Positions 23,823-32,119 of a stretch of 52,397 bases of DNA are shown in pieces (the first letter of the stretch is position 1; the number at the start of each line of letters is the position of its first letter). Both the position numbers and the translations under genes were made by a program. Origin of the DNA: DAISVY01 sp036826635 (GTDB lineage Bacteria > Zixibacteria > MSB-5A5 > GN15 > FEB-12); NCBI GenBank assembly GCA_036826635.1, contig DAISVY010000013.1, positions 1 through 52,397 on the forward strand, in the 5' to 3' direction. The notes beneath the pieces were generated by a model. It was not told where the DNA came from. It saw only the letters and a list, made by a program, of their open reading frames with translations, and searched no databases.

Positions 23823-24779
23823 TTAATACAGACACAGCGGCAATGGTTTTAGACTAATAAAGAGATGGTCGATGAGCATCGTAAGGTCGCCCATGTCTAC
23901 CGAGCCCTGAACGTCGCCATCTATGTTCGCTTCAGCCGGGCAGCACAACGGTTCCAGAGAGATGAACAGATGATCGATTAGCACCGTGAGGTCGCCCATG
24001 TCCGTCTGATCCTCGGGATCGCAATCGACGTTTCCGACTTTGTCTGAACAACACAGGCTGACATCGTATGTCATCGTAACGGGGTAAAGCAGGTCATGTT
24101 TCCAATTGATAATGGTGTCGAGCTGGGTAACGGCCATTGCCTTGCCGTTGAAAGACGACAGTAACTCGGGGGTTATCGCCGCCGGGCCCGGTTTCTCCCG
24201 CACGTACCAGAGGGTGTCGACGATTCTTCGGCCACCGCTGAACAAGGTCGAAGCCGATATGAGCAACGCGGTATCTTCAAGTGTGAAATTGGCATTGACC
24301 GCCGAAAAGACGGAATCCCAATCATGCCCGTGTGGAAGGTACGGCAGGTTGGCCGCAAATCCGCACGTACTCCGAGGGGTCGTGGCGATTACCGGAAGCG
24401 CGACCGAATCTGTTCCCGCAGCGATGGCCGAGAGTCTCGGAAAGAAAATCGTATCGGTCGATGATTGGGCGTAAGAGTATTCCAGGTCGGTTTCACAATA
24501 ACAGAACTGCGAGCATATCCAGAAAGCGCAGTCGATCAGGGAAGCCAGATCGCCGACCGTAATCCCGGAGCGTCCGTCGAACTCCAGCATAGCGGAATCC
24601 ACCGGCACCGGCGTCCCGTGCAGCAAATAATTCCAAAATGCTTCCACGTCGGGGACGTTGACGGTGCCATTATTATCAACATCGCCGCACTCCTGGGCGG
24701 ACAAAGGGGGCACGACCAACAACAAGAGAAGAAGCACCGGCAGTAATGCCCTGTTTGAAGAACGAATCAGATTTTGCAT
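23823..24779 (-). CDS. Secreted dockerin-module protein
   Basis: About 318 aa from ATG 24779 (GAGGA upstream). A signal peptide (ALLPVLLLLLLVVPPLSAQE) is followed by a dockerin-like pair at the N-terminus (CGDVDNNGTVNVPDVEAFWN, then ITVGDLASLIDCAFWICSQF) and a beta-rich middle (TIFFPRLSAIAAGTDSVALP). The last 71 residues form a second pair, with two copies of DMGDLT(V/M)LIDHLFISL separated by a CC..A..D segment. Each repeat looks like a calcium-loop/F-hand of dockerin I. It sits with two relatives on the same strand. No cohesin is visible in the window, so what it binds is unknown. Confidence 0.75.
   Translation of the reverse strand: MQNLIRSSNRALLPVLLLLLLVVPPLSAQECGDVDNNGTVNVPDVEAFWNYLLHGTPVPVDSAMLEFDGRSGITVGDLASLIDCAFWICSQFCYCETDLEYSYAQSSTDTIFFPRLSAIAAGTDSVALPVIATTPRSTCGFAANLPYLPHGHDWDSVFSAVNANFTLEDTALLISASTLFSGGRRIVDTLWYVREKPGPAAITPELLSSFNGKAMAVTQLDTIINWKHDLLYPVTMTYDVSLCCSDKVGNVDCDPEDQTDMGDLTVLIDHLFISLEPLCCPAEANIDGDVQGSVDMGDLTMLIDHLFISLKPLPLCLY
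23826..24038 (-). repeat. Dockerin-like double module, copy A
   Basis: This C-terminal module encodes VGNVDC..., two DMGDLT(V/M)LIDHLFISL cores and ends KPLPLC. Its codons keep visible DNA similarity (gatgaacag-gatcga-accgt-aggtcgcccat) to copies at 25481-25702 and 27400-27621. Confidence 0.75.
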
Positions 24780-25045
24780 TCTCGTCGTCCTCACGTCGCA
24801 GTTCGACGTACCTATGTGTTGAGTCCCCCACGGAGTGAATAGAGTAATAATCAGCACCCATAAATAAGATGCTGTACCAACCGCCTCCGGTCAAGTTAAT
24901 TGTAAGGAAGCCATAAAGTTAGTGGGACTTAAGATGGCCGGCCCGGCGCAGGCGTACCATTGTCGCGGCGTATCCGAACGGACCGCAACATCGACGGCCA
25001 CCTTTCATCCAAAAGGCAGTCATTCCGGAATGATTTTATCCGAAA

Positions 25046-25819
25046 TCACGGGGCCCAGGGGTAGTGCTCTCGCCAGACACATTCGCTGCCCGACGGCGTA
25101 GCCGTGAAATCAACCCTGAAGTCCAGTTGCTCGTATTCCCCGGCCGGTGCAAGGTATTCAATGACAACCACCCGGTATTCTCCTGCCGGCAGGTTGACGA
25201 TCTCGTACTCGATGTCAAACAAACAAAGGCAGTAGCAGGAATCTTCGAGCGAAATCTCGTCAATCGTGATCACGTCGCCTTCAATCGTGATTTCCGGAGC
25301 CAGCCAGGGGCAGCAGTTGAACCCGGCGTTGATGTGAGTGAGGGCCAGGGTGCCTTCGGTCTCATCGTATTGCCATGCGATGCAATCTTCCCGACCCGGC
25401 GGGGTACTTTTGGATTCAGGGAAATCCTTGCAACCGGTGTTGCCGATCATCTGTCCCGATGGATCGGGTGGTCCGCCGGGACACCAGGGCAGGGGATTCA
25501 GGCTGATGAACAGGTGGTCAAGCAGGACAGTCAGGTCGCCCATATCGATGTCCATGGCTACCGGGTCGGTTCCTCCAGAGAGATCCACGTCGGCTTCGCC
25601 CGGACAGCAATATGAATCCAGGCTGATAAAGAGCCGGTCGATCATTACCGTGAGATCGCCCATATCAACCGTTTGTTCGGGGTCGCAGTCGATGTTGCCG
25701 GTTCGTCCGAGACAACACGGATCGGCGGCGGTCGACAAGGGCAGCGCTGCGACAAGAAAAACGGCGAGGGCTGAAATCAGCGTTCGATCGACAGTCCTTG
25801 AGACGATAGCGGTTTTCAT
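25046..25819 (-). CDS. Secreted protein with N-terminal dockerin module
   Basis: About 257 aa from ATG 25819 (TGGAGA upstream), with a signal peptide (TLISALAVFLVAALPLSTAA). The double dockerin-like module follows immediately (two DMGDLTV(M/L)(I/L)D(R/H)LFISL cores, with DCDPEQTV and CCPGEADVDLSG), so it is N-terminal, unlike its relatives. The C-terminal 120 residues are a beta-rich domain with many cysteines (FNCCPWLAP, DSCYCLCLFDIEYEI), perhaps disulfide-stabilised. I do not recognise that domain. It lies 266 bp downstream of the start of the neighbouring dockerin gene on the same strand. Confidence 0.75.
   Translation of the reverse strand: MKTAIVSRTVDRTLISALAVFLVAALPLSTAADPCCLGRTGNIDCDPEQTVDMGDLTVMIDRLFISLDSYCCPGEADVDLSGGTDPVAMDIDMGDLTVLLDHLFISLNPLPWCPGGPPDPSGQMIGNTGCKDFPESKSTPPGREDCIAWQYDETEGTLALTHINAGFNCCPWLAPEITIEGDVITIDEISLEDSCYCLCLFDIEYEIVNLPAGEYRVVVIEYLAPAGEYEQLDFRVDFTATPSGSECVWREHYPWAP
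25481..25702 (-). repeat. Dockerin-like double module, copy B
   Basis: The same two-repeat module as copies A and C, here between the signal peptide and the Cys-rich domain. The cores are VDMGDLTVMIDRLFISLDS and IDMGDLTVLLDHLFISLNP. Confidence 0.75.
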
Positions 25820-26015
25820 AGCAATCAGTCTCCACATGCTGGAACACGTTACCTGTTTCGATTCTAACGGAAGATTGTGCAAGGTGTGTGAACTTTCTTG
25901 ACTACTCTTTATATAATTTACGATGTCGTTTATGCAAGTCTTTTCTTGTTTTTTCCTACGGTTCGCATGGGCCGTGTCGGTGTGAGTGTCCGATTACCTC
26001 AGGGTGGTGCCAATA

Positions 26016-26043
26016 GAAAAGCCCCGCCGGGGGGCGAGGCTTG
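26016..26043 (-). terminator. Rho-independent terminator
   Basis: On the minus strand AAGCCTCGCC pairs with GGCGGGGCTT (one G-U) around a CCCC loop and is followed by TTTTC. It lies just past the stop of the lipoprotein gene at 26065. Confidence 0.7.
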
Positions 26044-26064
26044 AATTGAAATCGGGACCGGTAT

Positions 26065-27219
26065 CTATTCCAGTTCAATCAGTACCGTGCTCGTGATTTT
26101 GCCCACGACAAAGCTGTTCGGATCGTAACCGGTGGCGTCGATATATTCCAAATTGTAATTATTCAGTACCAGTCCGTAGTTTCCTGCCGTCAGTTCGCTG
26201 AGTTGTGCTCCCGTGAAAGTATAGCTGCCGGTGTTAGGGACTACCGCAAATACACCGTGGGTGGTGTCGGCAAAAGCGGTGTCTATCAGGGACAGGTGAA
26301 TATCGCCATTACCGCTGCCTCCGTTCCAGGTTACGGTGAAACTGTCCAGTGACACCACGCCGTATGTCCTGGGATAGGTTATATATGTGTTGTCGTCCGG
26401 GAAATCGATGGAGTCGACCAAATCCGGTACCTGAGCGTTCCCGTCAACGTTAAATACGTAGGTCTCGCCGGGTTCGATAAAGGTCGTCATAATGGTCATG
26501 TACATGTACTGTTTTTCGCCGTCCCAGCTCAGAGGATATTCGTTGCAGGTGACCGCATCGACCTCCATCGGATAAACCGGAACACAGGGGGTTACAGCCG
26601 AGTCGAAGCGGGCGGTAAGAGCGTCGGTATAAATTATTATCTTTCCTTCATCGGGGTAGGTCATGATGCCGCGATCGACGGCCAGACGGACAAATACGCC
26701 CTCGGCCATTTCACCGCCGCCGGAACCGGTGTCAACGGCTGCCGCAAAATCCGAAAGGTGATTCACCGAGGCAACGGCGATGTTGACCGCGGAAGTTACG
26801 GCAGTCGGCAGAGCCTGCCAGCCGGTACCGTCGTTAGTATAGATAACCACGGAATCCTCGGATGCACCGCCAAGGGCCGCCTCGCTGTAGTATATGGTCA
26901 GCGGAGAATTGACGTTGAATTGAGTGCCGGTCGGTTCGATGGTGTAAACCGACGAGACAAACCGCATGGTTCCGCCTATCGGGGAAGGTGAGTTATTCTT
27001 CACTATACTGAATTCCGTGGTGCTGTCGAGAGCATCCGGCATCACGGTCAGGCTGATCTGCGAAGATATTCCCAGGGTTCCGCCCAACGAATCGATTGTC
27101 ATCGTGACCGTCTCATTACCGGGACCGGTCGGAGAGCCGTCGTCATCGTCGTCCGAACAACTCAGCCAGAAGACGGCCAGCAATAGCACCAAAGCAACGG
27201 ATAGAATCCGGTTTTTCAT
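26065..27219 (-). CDS. Large lipoprotein with ZU5-like domain, unknown
   Basis: A 384-aa lipoprotein: signal SVALVLLLAVFWLSC with lipobox, then an Asp-rich tether (DDDDDGSPTGPG). ATG 27219 has AGGAG upstream. Residues about 35-160 follow the pattern TIDSLGGTLGISSQISLTVM, PDALDSTTEF, typical of ZU5-like or related beta sandwiches. The rest is Thr/Ser/Asp-rich beta structure (TYVFNVDGNAQVPDLVDSID, FTVTWNGGSGNGDIHLSLID). It has no dockerin module, unlike its neighbours. Its role may be structural or binding in the envelope. Confidence 0.7.
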   Translation of the reverse strand: MKNRILSVALVLLLAVFWLSCSDDDDDGSPTGPGNETVTMTIDSLGGTLGISSQISLTVMPDALDSTTEFSIVKNNSPSPIGGTMRFVSSVYTIEPTGTQFNVNSPLTIYYSEAALGGASEDSVVIYTNDGTGWQALPTAVTSAVNIAVASVNHLSDFAAAVDTGSGGGEMAEGVFVRLAVDRGIMTYPDEGKIIIYTDALTARFDSAVTPCVPVYPMEVDAVTCNEYPLSWDGEKQYMYMTIMTTFIEPGETYVFNVDGNAQVPDLVDSIDFPDDNTYITYPRTYGVVSLDSFTVTWNGGSGNGDIHLSLIDTAFADTTHGVFAVVPNTGSYTFTGAQLSELTAGNYGLVLNNYNLEYIDATGYDPNSFVVGKITSTVLIELE

Positions 27220-27335
27220 AGTTTCTCCTGTCATAATGTATTCTGTGGAATCGATGGAAGTATACGATACGAAAGGGAACGGTCAACCCAAAAATGCGGG
27301 CGGACAGCCGGAAAGCAAGCGCCACGCATTATGAA

Positions 27336-27370
27336 AGAGCGACCGCCCATTTGCAGGATACGGTCGCTCT
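27336..27370 (-). terminator. Hairpin terminator after the subtilase gene
   Basis: AGAGCGACCG pairs perfectly with CGGTCGCTCT (10 bp) around a 15-base loop, and TTTCAT follows on the minus strand. It lies about 30 bases past the subtilase stop. The T-run is short. Confidence 0.55.
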
Positions 27371-27396
27371 GTGTTGTTTTTGGCGAGTTTCATGTT

Positions 27397-29133
27397 CTAC
27401 TGACACGCCGGAAGAGGCGTCAGTGAGATAAACAGGTGATCGATCAGCACCGTCAGGTCACCCATCGTAACATCAATAGGTTCCGGCGAAGGCTGCCCGG
27501 AAAGATCGACATCCCCTTCGTCTACGCAGCACAGCGGATCGAGGCTGATGAACAGGTGGTCGATCAGTACGGTCAAGTCACCCATATCAACTTGGCCGGG
27601 GATACAATCCATATTGCCTACCGTTTCCCCGGTACAGCAGGTGGAACTGTACTCTATGGCGGCCATGGCATCAATTATACCGTGGCCATAAATGTTGTCG
27701 GGGTTGGCGGCCCGGTCGGCCGTGGCTGTCATCACCTCACGTATGCGGGCCGGGGTGTAATCGGGATGTGCCTGGAGAACCAGACAAACGACACCGGCCA
27801 CCAGCGGGGTCGAGAGAGAAGTGCCGCTTTTATAGCCATAGGCGCTGTCCGACGTGTAGGAAGCGCACCGGGTGGTTACACCCTGGGCGCACACCTCCGG
27901 TTTCGTCCGGCCGTCGTAGGTCGGGCCGCGGGATGAGAAACTGGCAATCGACCCGTTGTTGCTGACCGCTCCCACGGACAGAATGTCGTAAGCGTCGGCC
28001 GGTGCGGACAAGGTTCCGGAAGCCGGGCCGTCGTTGCCCATCGAGTTGCACAGGACAATACCCAGGCCGTCGCATGTGTTGGCGGCGATAGTGATAGTGG
28101 CCGTGTGGCCATCCATGTCTTCATACGTGTACCAGTCGGAGTAACCGAGCGACGTGGTGATCACGTCAGTGCCGATGGAATCGGCGAATTCCAGAGCCGC
28201 CACCCAGTTGTCTTCTTCTACCGGTGTTTCGTCACCGACGTCCTCGGTTTTGCAGAGTATTATATTGGCCTGATAGCCGGGACCGTAAATTCTCCCGTCA
28301 TATTCACCGGCCACTGTCGACCAAATGGCTGTGCCGTGGTCCCACTGAGTGGAAATATCGCCGGAATCGTAACCGGTGTTGCCGTCGTCGTTGACGAAAT
28401 CCCATTCCGCCAAAACCCGTCCGGCGCTGATGTGTTCCGCAAAAGCCTGGTGCGATTTGCGAAAGCCGGTGTCCATGATGGCCAAAGTTACGCCGGCTCC
28501 GGTATACCCGGCTGCATGTGCGGCCGGAACATTAATCTGGCTCAACTGGGGCTCGGAAAGATCGTAATTAAGGTCTGACGGGGTCAGTGGTTGTTTCGGG
28601 GCCGGTTCTTCTTTGGTGTCCATGATAGTGTTGTCGCGGCTGCCTCCGAACCCGGCGACCGGTTTCAGACGGACTACGAAGGGAAGGTTGCCCACCGCGT
28701 CGAGTTTATCCATAGGAATATCGAAAGAAGCGGCGTTGAGCCAGCGTGAGGCTCGTCTGAACTTGCCGCCCATATTTGTTATCTGCTTCACGTAATCGTT
28801 CGACACCGGGAGGTCGACGAAAACCACTTTGTCGAGGCCCATTTTGGCCCGACGGTGAAGGGCTCTCTCGCTCAGGACAACGGTAGCTGCTTTGGCCTCA
28901 AACTGCTGTTGATCGGTTATCCCCTTGTCAGTAAAAAAGACCCAGACTCTTGCGTTCTGCGCATCTCGTTCGGTCAGGAATGCCCGGGCCCGGTTGGACA
29001 AGTATTCGGCGGCTTTTTGCCGGACCACCGGTTGATCGCTCAGCCCTTCGGCGGCCTGAAGCGAAATGCCGGTTGCGGCTAAAACGACCAGAAGAAGCAT
29101 CAGGGTAAATGTCTGTCTGATCAGGGGAGGCAT
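27397..29133 (-). CDS. Subtilase (S8) with C-terminal dockerin module
   Basis: A 578-aa secreted serine protease. A signal peptide (LMLLLVVLAATGISLQA) and a propeptide of about 165 residues precede the catalytic domain. The triad is Asp 221 (IMDTGF), His 266 (WDHGTAI) and Ser 439 (SGTSLSTPLVAG); the oxyanion Asn 367 is in NSMGNDGP. All are present, so it should be active. The last 74 residues are the dockerin-like double module (VGNMDCIPGQ ... DMGDLTV ... VTMGDLTV), ending TPLPACQ. AAAGGA precedes the ATG. It probably matures by autoprocessing outside the cell. A promoter candidate lies at 29200-29227. Confidence 0.9.
   Translation of the reverse strand: MPPLIRQTFTLMLLLVVLAATGISLQAAEGLSDQPVVRQKAAEYLSNRARAFLTERDAQNARVWVFFTDKGITDQQQFEAKAATVVLSERALHRRAKMGLDKVVFVDLPVSNDYVKQITNMGGKFRRASRWLNAASFDIPMDKLDAVGNLPFVVRLKPVAGFGGSRDNTIMDTKEEPAPKQPLTPSDLNYDLSEPQLSQINVPAAHAAGYTGAGVTLAIMDTGFRKSHQAFAEHISAGRVLAEWDFVNDDGNTGYDSGDISTQWDHGTAIWSTVAGEYDGRIYGPGYQANIILCKTEDVGDETPVEEDNWVAALEFADSIGTDVITTSLGYSDWYTYEDMDGHTATITIAANTCDGLGIVLCNSMGNDGPASGTLSAPADAYDILSVGAVSNNGSIASFSSRGPTYDGRTKPEVCAQGVTTRCASYTSDSAYGYKSGTSLSTPLVAGVVCLVLQAHPDYTPARIREVMTATADRAANPDNIYGHGIIDAMAAIEYSSTCCTGETVGNMDCIPGQVDMGDLTVLIDHLFISLDPLCCVDEGDVDLSGQPSPEPIDVTMGDLTVLIDHLFISLTPLPACQ
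27400..27621 (-). repeat. Dockerin-like double module, copy C
   Basis: Two cores VDMGDLTVLIDHLFISLDP and VTMGDLTVLIDHLFISLTP flank CCVDEGDVDLSG. The C-terminal peptide ISLTPLPACQ is the one whose near-twin ends the gene at the left edge of the window. Confidence 0.75.
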
Positions 29134-29199
29134 GTTTTGTCCTTTCGTCGGTTCCTCGGAAGTACCTGAGGGATTGTCCTTGTGGGCCTTACTATTTCT

Positions 29200-29227
29200 A
29201 AACTACGGTAAACCATCGATCTGTCAA
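29200..29227 (-). promoter_or_regulatory. Promoter candidate of the subtilase gene
   Basis: On the minus strand TTGACA (29222-29227) is 16 bases from TAGTTT (29200-29205). The -35 is perfect and the -10 is weak (3 of 6). The implied leader would be about 60 bases. Confidence 0.4.
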
Positions 29228-29280
29228 CGGCAAACTGTTCTGTCGGGCCAATACCTATGGGCTGCGGCCTATAGGTTTTT
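29209..29280 (+). ncRNA. Candidate small RNA with its own terminator
   Basis: Between the divergent subtilase and pseudopilin genes, a + strand promoter-like pair TTGTCC (29174-29179), 17 bases, TCTAAA (29197-29202) precedes a strong terminator at 29253-29276 plus T-run. This would define an RNA of about 70 nt that codes for nothing recognisable. It is an inference from orphan signals only. It overlaps the subtilase promoter on the other strand. Confidence 0.25.
29253..29280 (+). terminator. Orphan rho-independent terminator
   Basis: ACCTATGGGC pairs with GCCTATAGGT (one G-U) around a TGCG loop and is followed by TTTT. The nearest + strand gene upstream stops at 23742, so this terminator has no ordinary gene to end. 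The rest of 29134-29518 shows no gene. Confidence 0.6.
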
Positions 29281-29527
29281 AACGTTTGAGCTCGGCCCGA
29301 AGTTCGGTAACCGCGGCCGGAAAGCCGGCTGACTCTCGTAACTTGTTATCGGACAATTGAACCAATACAACAGCCGGAATCGAGAGCCCGCCCCTGTTGC
29401 GGGCACAGCTTATGCTTTATCGGGCTGAAGAGAACCCCCGCCGGTATTCGATTTCCGGGGAGAGACTGAATACAGAGTTCGGTTCTCGACCGGCGCAAAC
29501 GCAGGTATAGACCGAGGTATGGAACTC

Positions 29528-30043
29528 ATGAAATTAATTGGCAAAACGAAAAGAGCGCAATCGGGTATTACCCTTATCGAAATCATGATAACCGCCGTTA
29601 TCATCGGTTTGGTGACCTCGCTGGCCGCTCCCCATTTCACTACTGCCTGGGAACGACAGAATTTCCGGAGTGGCGGTCGGGCATTGGTATCGAAGCTTAA
29701 GGTGGCACGGTCGTATGCCGTGTCCAACAAGACACAGTTCGGAGTCTGGCTCGGCGAGGAAGAGCGGACGGTTACGGTTTTCAAAGATGTCCAGAATCTC
29801 GGCGGTCTTACTTTCGACGCCGGAGATTCCGTTATATCGGTTGACACTCTGACCGAGCAGTTCGATGTTGTGGCCAGTGACTGCGCCAATAATGTCATCA
29901 TGTTCAATCCCAACGGGTCGGCGGATTTCAACGGCGGCGGTTTCATTTATCTGGTCGGGTCGACCGAGTCCACGGTTGGTATCGTAACCTGCGATGTTCT
30001 GGCGTCAACCGGCCGGGTTCAGACCGAATCATCCTTCTATTGA
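29528..30043 (+). CDS. Type II secretion/type IV pilus pseudopilin (GspH/FimT-like)
   Basis: A 171-aa pseudopilin. The prepilin motif is SG-ITLIEIMITAVIIGLVTS: cleavage after Gly, with Ile where Phe is usual and Glu at +5, then the hydrophobic helix. The globular part (FRSGGRALVSKLKVARSYAV, NNVIMFNPNGSADFNGGG) matches GspH/FimT minor pilins. ATG 29528 is preferred because GAGG lies ten bases upstream; ATG 29519 is too close to it. It stands alone before pilM and has its own terminator, so it is not in the pil operon proper. Confidence 0.85.
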   Translation: MKLIGKTKRAQSGITLIEIMITAVIIGLVTSLAAPHFTTAWERQNFRSGGRALVSKLKVARSYAVSNKTQFGVWLGEEERTVTVFKDVQNLGGLTFDAGDSVISVDTLTEQFDVVASDCANNVIMFNPNGSADFNGGGFIYLVGSTESTVGIVTCDVLASTGRVQTESSFY

Positions 30044-30076
30044 TTATATTTGTCCTCCCATAATGTTATCTGCACT

Positions 30077-30108
30077 AACCCCTTCCAGGTGAAGGGGTTT
30101 CCTTTTTT
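30077..30108 (+). terminator. Rho-independent terminator after the pseudopilin gene
   Basis: AACCCCTTC pairs perfectly with GAAGGGGTT around CAGGT, then TCC and six T. Confidence 0.85.
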
Positions 30109-30350
30109 ATAGGACTCTGTTATTCGGAGCTGCGCTGTTCTGTTAAGTCAGGACCTTCAGTTTCCGATATCAGAAAGTATGGCAGAATCCGGCCCGGGTC
30201 GGATTCTGTGAAAACGGGCAATGGAGCGACACCGGGTCTGATTGTCAAATGGGAGCTTAAATCGGCGCTATTTGTGCCGATACATTAGAAGAGGCATCAG
30301 AACCACAAACTGTCGTAAAAATAGCGGCTTGTAGAAATAAAGAGAAACCT
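30109..30350 (+). promoter_or_regulatory. Leader region of pilM
   Basis: About 240 bp without a gene between the pseudopilin terminator and pilM. It must hold the pil promoter, but I see no good hexamer pair. An inverted repeat ATCGGC/GCCGAT (around 30262-30282) is a possible operator or hairpin. Confidence 0.3.
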
Positions 30351-31403
30351 ATGTTCCTACCTCGAAAACACAAGAGCACGGTCGGGCTGGATGTCGGAGC
30401 CAGTTCCATCAAGCTGGTGAAACTGGATCACGATCGGGACGGCTATTCGGTGTCGTCAATCGGAATACGCGAGTTGCCGCCGGAAGCGATTGTCTCCGAC
30501 GAAATTCGCGATCGCGAAGCGGTGATTTTCAATATCCAGTCGCTCATCGATCAGACCGATCCTCGGATAAAAGACGTGGTAGTCTCCATTTCGGGGCACA
30601 GCGTCATCACCGATCGTTTCACCATTGATAAGAAGACCGGTCCGGAGGCCGAGCAGGCTATTCTCTTCGAAACCGAGCAGCGAGCACCGTTTGACGTCGA
30701 CGATGTCAGCCTGGATTACCACGTTATTAAAACGGATGACGACATCAACAAAATGGACGTACTGCTGGTGGCCGCCCGCAAAGAGTACCTGAAGATGTAC
30801 CTTGAACTGATCGAGGATTGCGGGTTGCGTCCGGTGGTGGTCGACGATGATGCCTTCGCTATCTATAACGCGTACGAAAACAACTACGAAATAGATCCCA
30901 CGAGAGTGACGGCCCTGGTCAATATCGGTCATGATGTCACCAACATCACATACATATCCGAGGGTCTGTTCACCGCCACGCGCGATGTGTCCGCCGGCAC
31001 CAGAGATATTTTTAACGCTATCCAGAAGGAATTTCGCCTCAACGCCGAACTGACGGCCAAGGCCATAAAGGGGGAGATGGCGGATTCCATCGATCAGGAC
31101 ATGTTCAAAGCTACTATCATCTCATCCTCCGACGAGTTGATTTCCGGTATCGAACTGGCCTTCTCCTATTTCCGGTCGCAGACGAAGATCGAAAAAATCG
31201 ACTGGATTGTGCTTTCCGGCGGCGGTGCTCTCGTGCCGTACCTGCCGGAATTCCTGCAGTCGAAGATAAATATACCGCTGGAGCTGGTAAACCCGCTTCG
31301 CAATATAGACTATGATCCGGAACTTTTTCAATACATCCAGCCGGAGAAGATTGCACCGTTGCTGACGGTTTCAATAGGGCTGGCCATGCGGAAAGGCAAG
31401 TGA
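30351..31403 (+). CDS. pilM: Type IV pilus assembly protein PilM
   Basis: A 350-aa actin-like ATPase of the cytoplasmic ring of the pilus machine. The nucleotide-binding fold opens with TVGLDVGASSIKLVKLD and continues with DVVVSISGHSVITDRFTIDK, PVVVDDDAFAIYNAYENNYE, TALVNIGHDVTNITYISEGL and WIVLSGGGALVPYLPEFLQS, all typical of PilM. It binds the N-terminus of PilN. Its stop overlaps the region before pilN, starting the cotranscribed M-N-O-P-Q set. Confidence 0.95.
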   Translation: MFLPRKHKSTVGLDVGASSIKLVKLDHDRDGYSVSSIGIRELPPEAIVSDEIRDREAVIFNIQSLIDQTDPRIKDVVVSISGHSVITDRFTIDKKTGPEAEQAILFETEQRAPFDVDDVSLDYHVIKTDDDINKMDVLLVAARKEYLKMYLELIEDCGLRPVVVDDDAFAIYNAYENNYEIDPTRVTALVNIGHDVTNITYISEGLFTATRDVSAGTRDIFNAIQKEFRLNAELTAKAIKGEMADSIDQDMFKATIISSSDELISGIELAFSYFRSQTKIEKIDWIVLSGGGALVPYLPEFLQSKINIPLELVNPLRNIDYDPELFQYIQPEKIAPLLTVSIGLAMRKGK

Positions 31404-31414
31404 GGCGCGGCATC

Positions 31415-32107
31415 ATGATAGAGATAAACTTACTACCGAAAGATTACCGCAAAGGCTCCGGCGGCCTGCAGTTGGGCAAGATCGGGGTCTACACGATGGT
31501 CGGGGTGGCCGGAATTATCGTGGTGCTCATCGGGCTGACCTTCTACCAAATGCATCAGCTAAGCCAGCTTGAGAGCAACATTGAAAGAGCCAACCAACGG
31601 GCGGCCATGCTTCGTTCCGACATCCGTGTCGTGGACGCTCTTACCGACGTCAAGGAAAAGATCCACCGTCGGATGACCGCGGTCGAACGGTTAGACCGTC
31701 ATCGCTCCGTCTGGGTGCGGATCCTCGAAGATATGGCCCGCAATGTGCCGGAGTTCGTCTGGCTTGGTTCTTTCAGGGAAAGTCCGGTCGAACCTCCGCC
31801 CGAGACCGACTCGACCCAGACCGAAGAAACGCCGACCACGATGGCTCAGGTCCGGCCGGTTCAGGTCAGGGGGTATGCGTTTTCGCTCAATGCGTTGGCC
31901 GCTTTCATGATCAAAATGATGCGTTCGGATTATTTCGATGACGTAGAACTGGTCGACAGCCGCGATACGCTTTTCGTGGAGCAGAAGGCCTATGCCTTCC
32001 AGTTGTCCGCCAACGTGCACTACCTCTCCGACGAGGAAATGCGCGCCCTTATTGCCGCGGCTGAAGAACCGAGCGCGGCCGAACCCAGCCACAAGAGCCT
32101 TAACTGA
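31415..32107 (+). CDS. pilN: Type IV pilus assembly protein PilN
   Basis: A 230-aa inner-membrane protein. It begins MIEINLLPKDYRKG, the INLLP motif that docks on PilM, followed by one membrane segment (YTMVGVAGIIVVLIGLTF) and a periplasmic coiled coil plus ferredoxin-like domain. ATG 31415 is chosen from this motif; an upstream GTG at 31400 adds five residues and is less likely. A Pro/Thr/Glu-rich loop (SPVEPPPETDSTQTEETPT) interrupts the periplasmic domain. It pairs with PilO. Confidence 0.92.
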   Translation: MIEINLLPKDYRKGSGGLQLGKIGVYTMVGVAGIIVVLIGLTFYQMHQLSQLESNIERANQRAAMLRSDIRVVDALTDVKEKIHRRMTAVERLDRHRSVWVRILEDMARNVPEFVWLGSFRESPVEPPPETDSTQTEETPTTMAQVRPVQVRGYAFSLNALAAFMIKMMRSDYFDDVELVDSRDTLFVEQKAYAFQLSANVHYLSDEEMRALIAAAEEPSAAEPSHKSLN

Positions 32108-32119
32108 GGAACACGGCGT

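Noticed and set aside
29134..29527. A riboswitch in the gap before the pseudopilin gene
   Set aside because: The GC-rich hairpins here do not match cyclic-di-GMP or other riboswitch cores that I could recognise.
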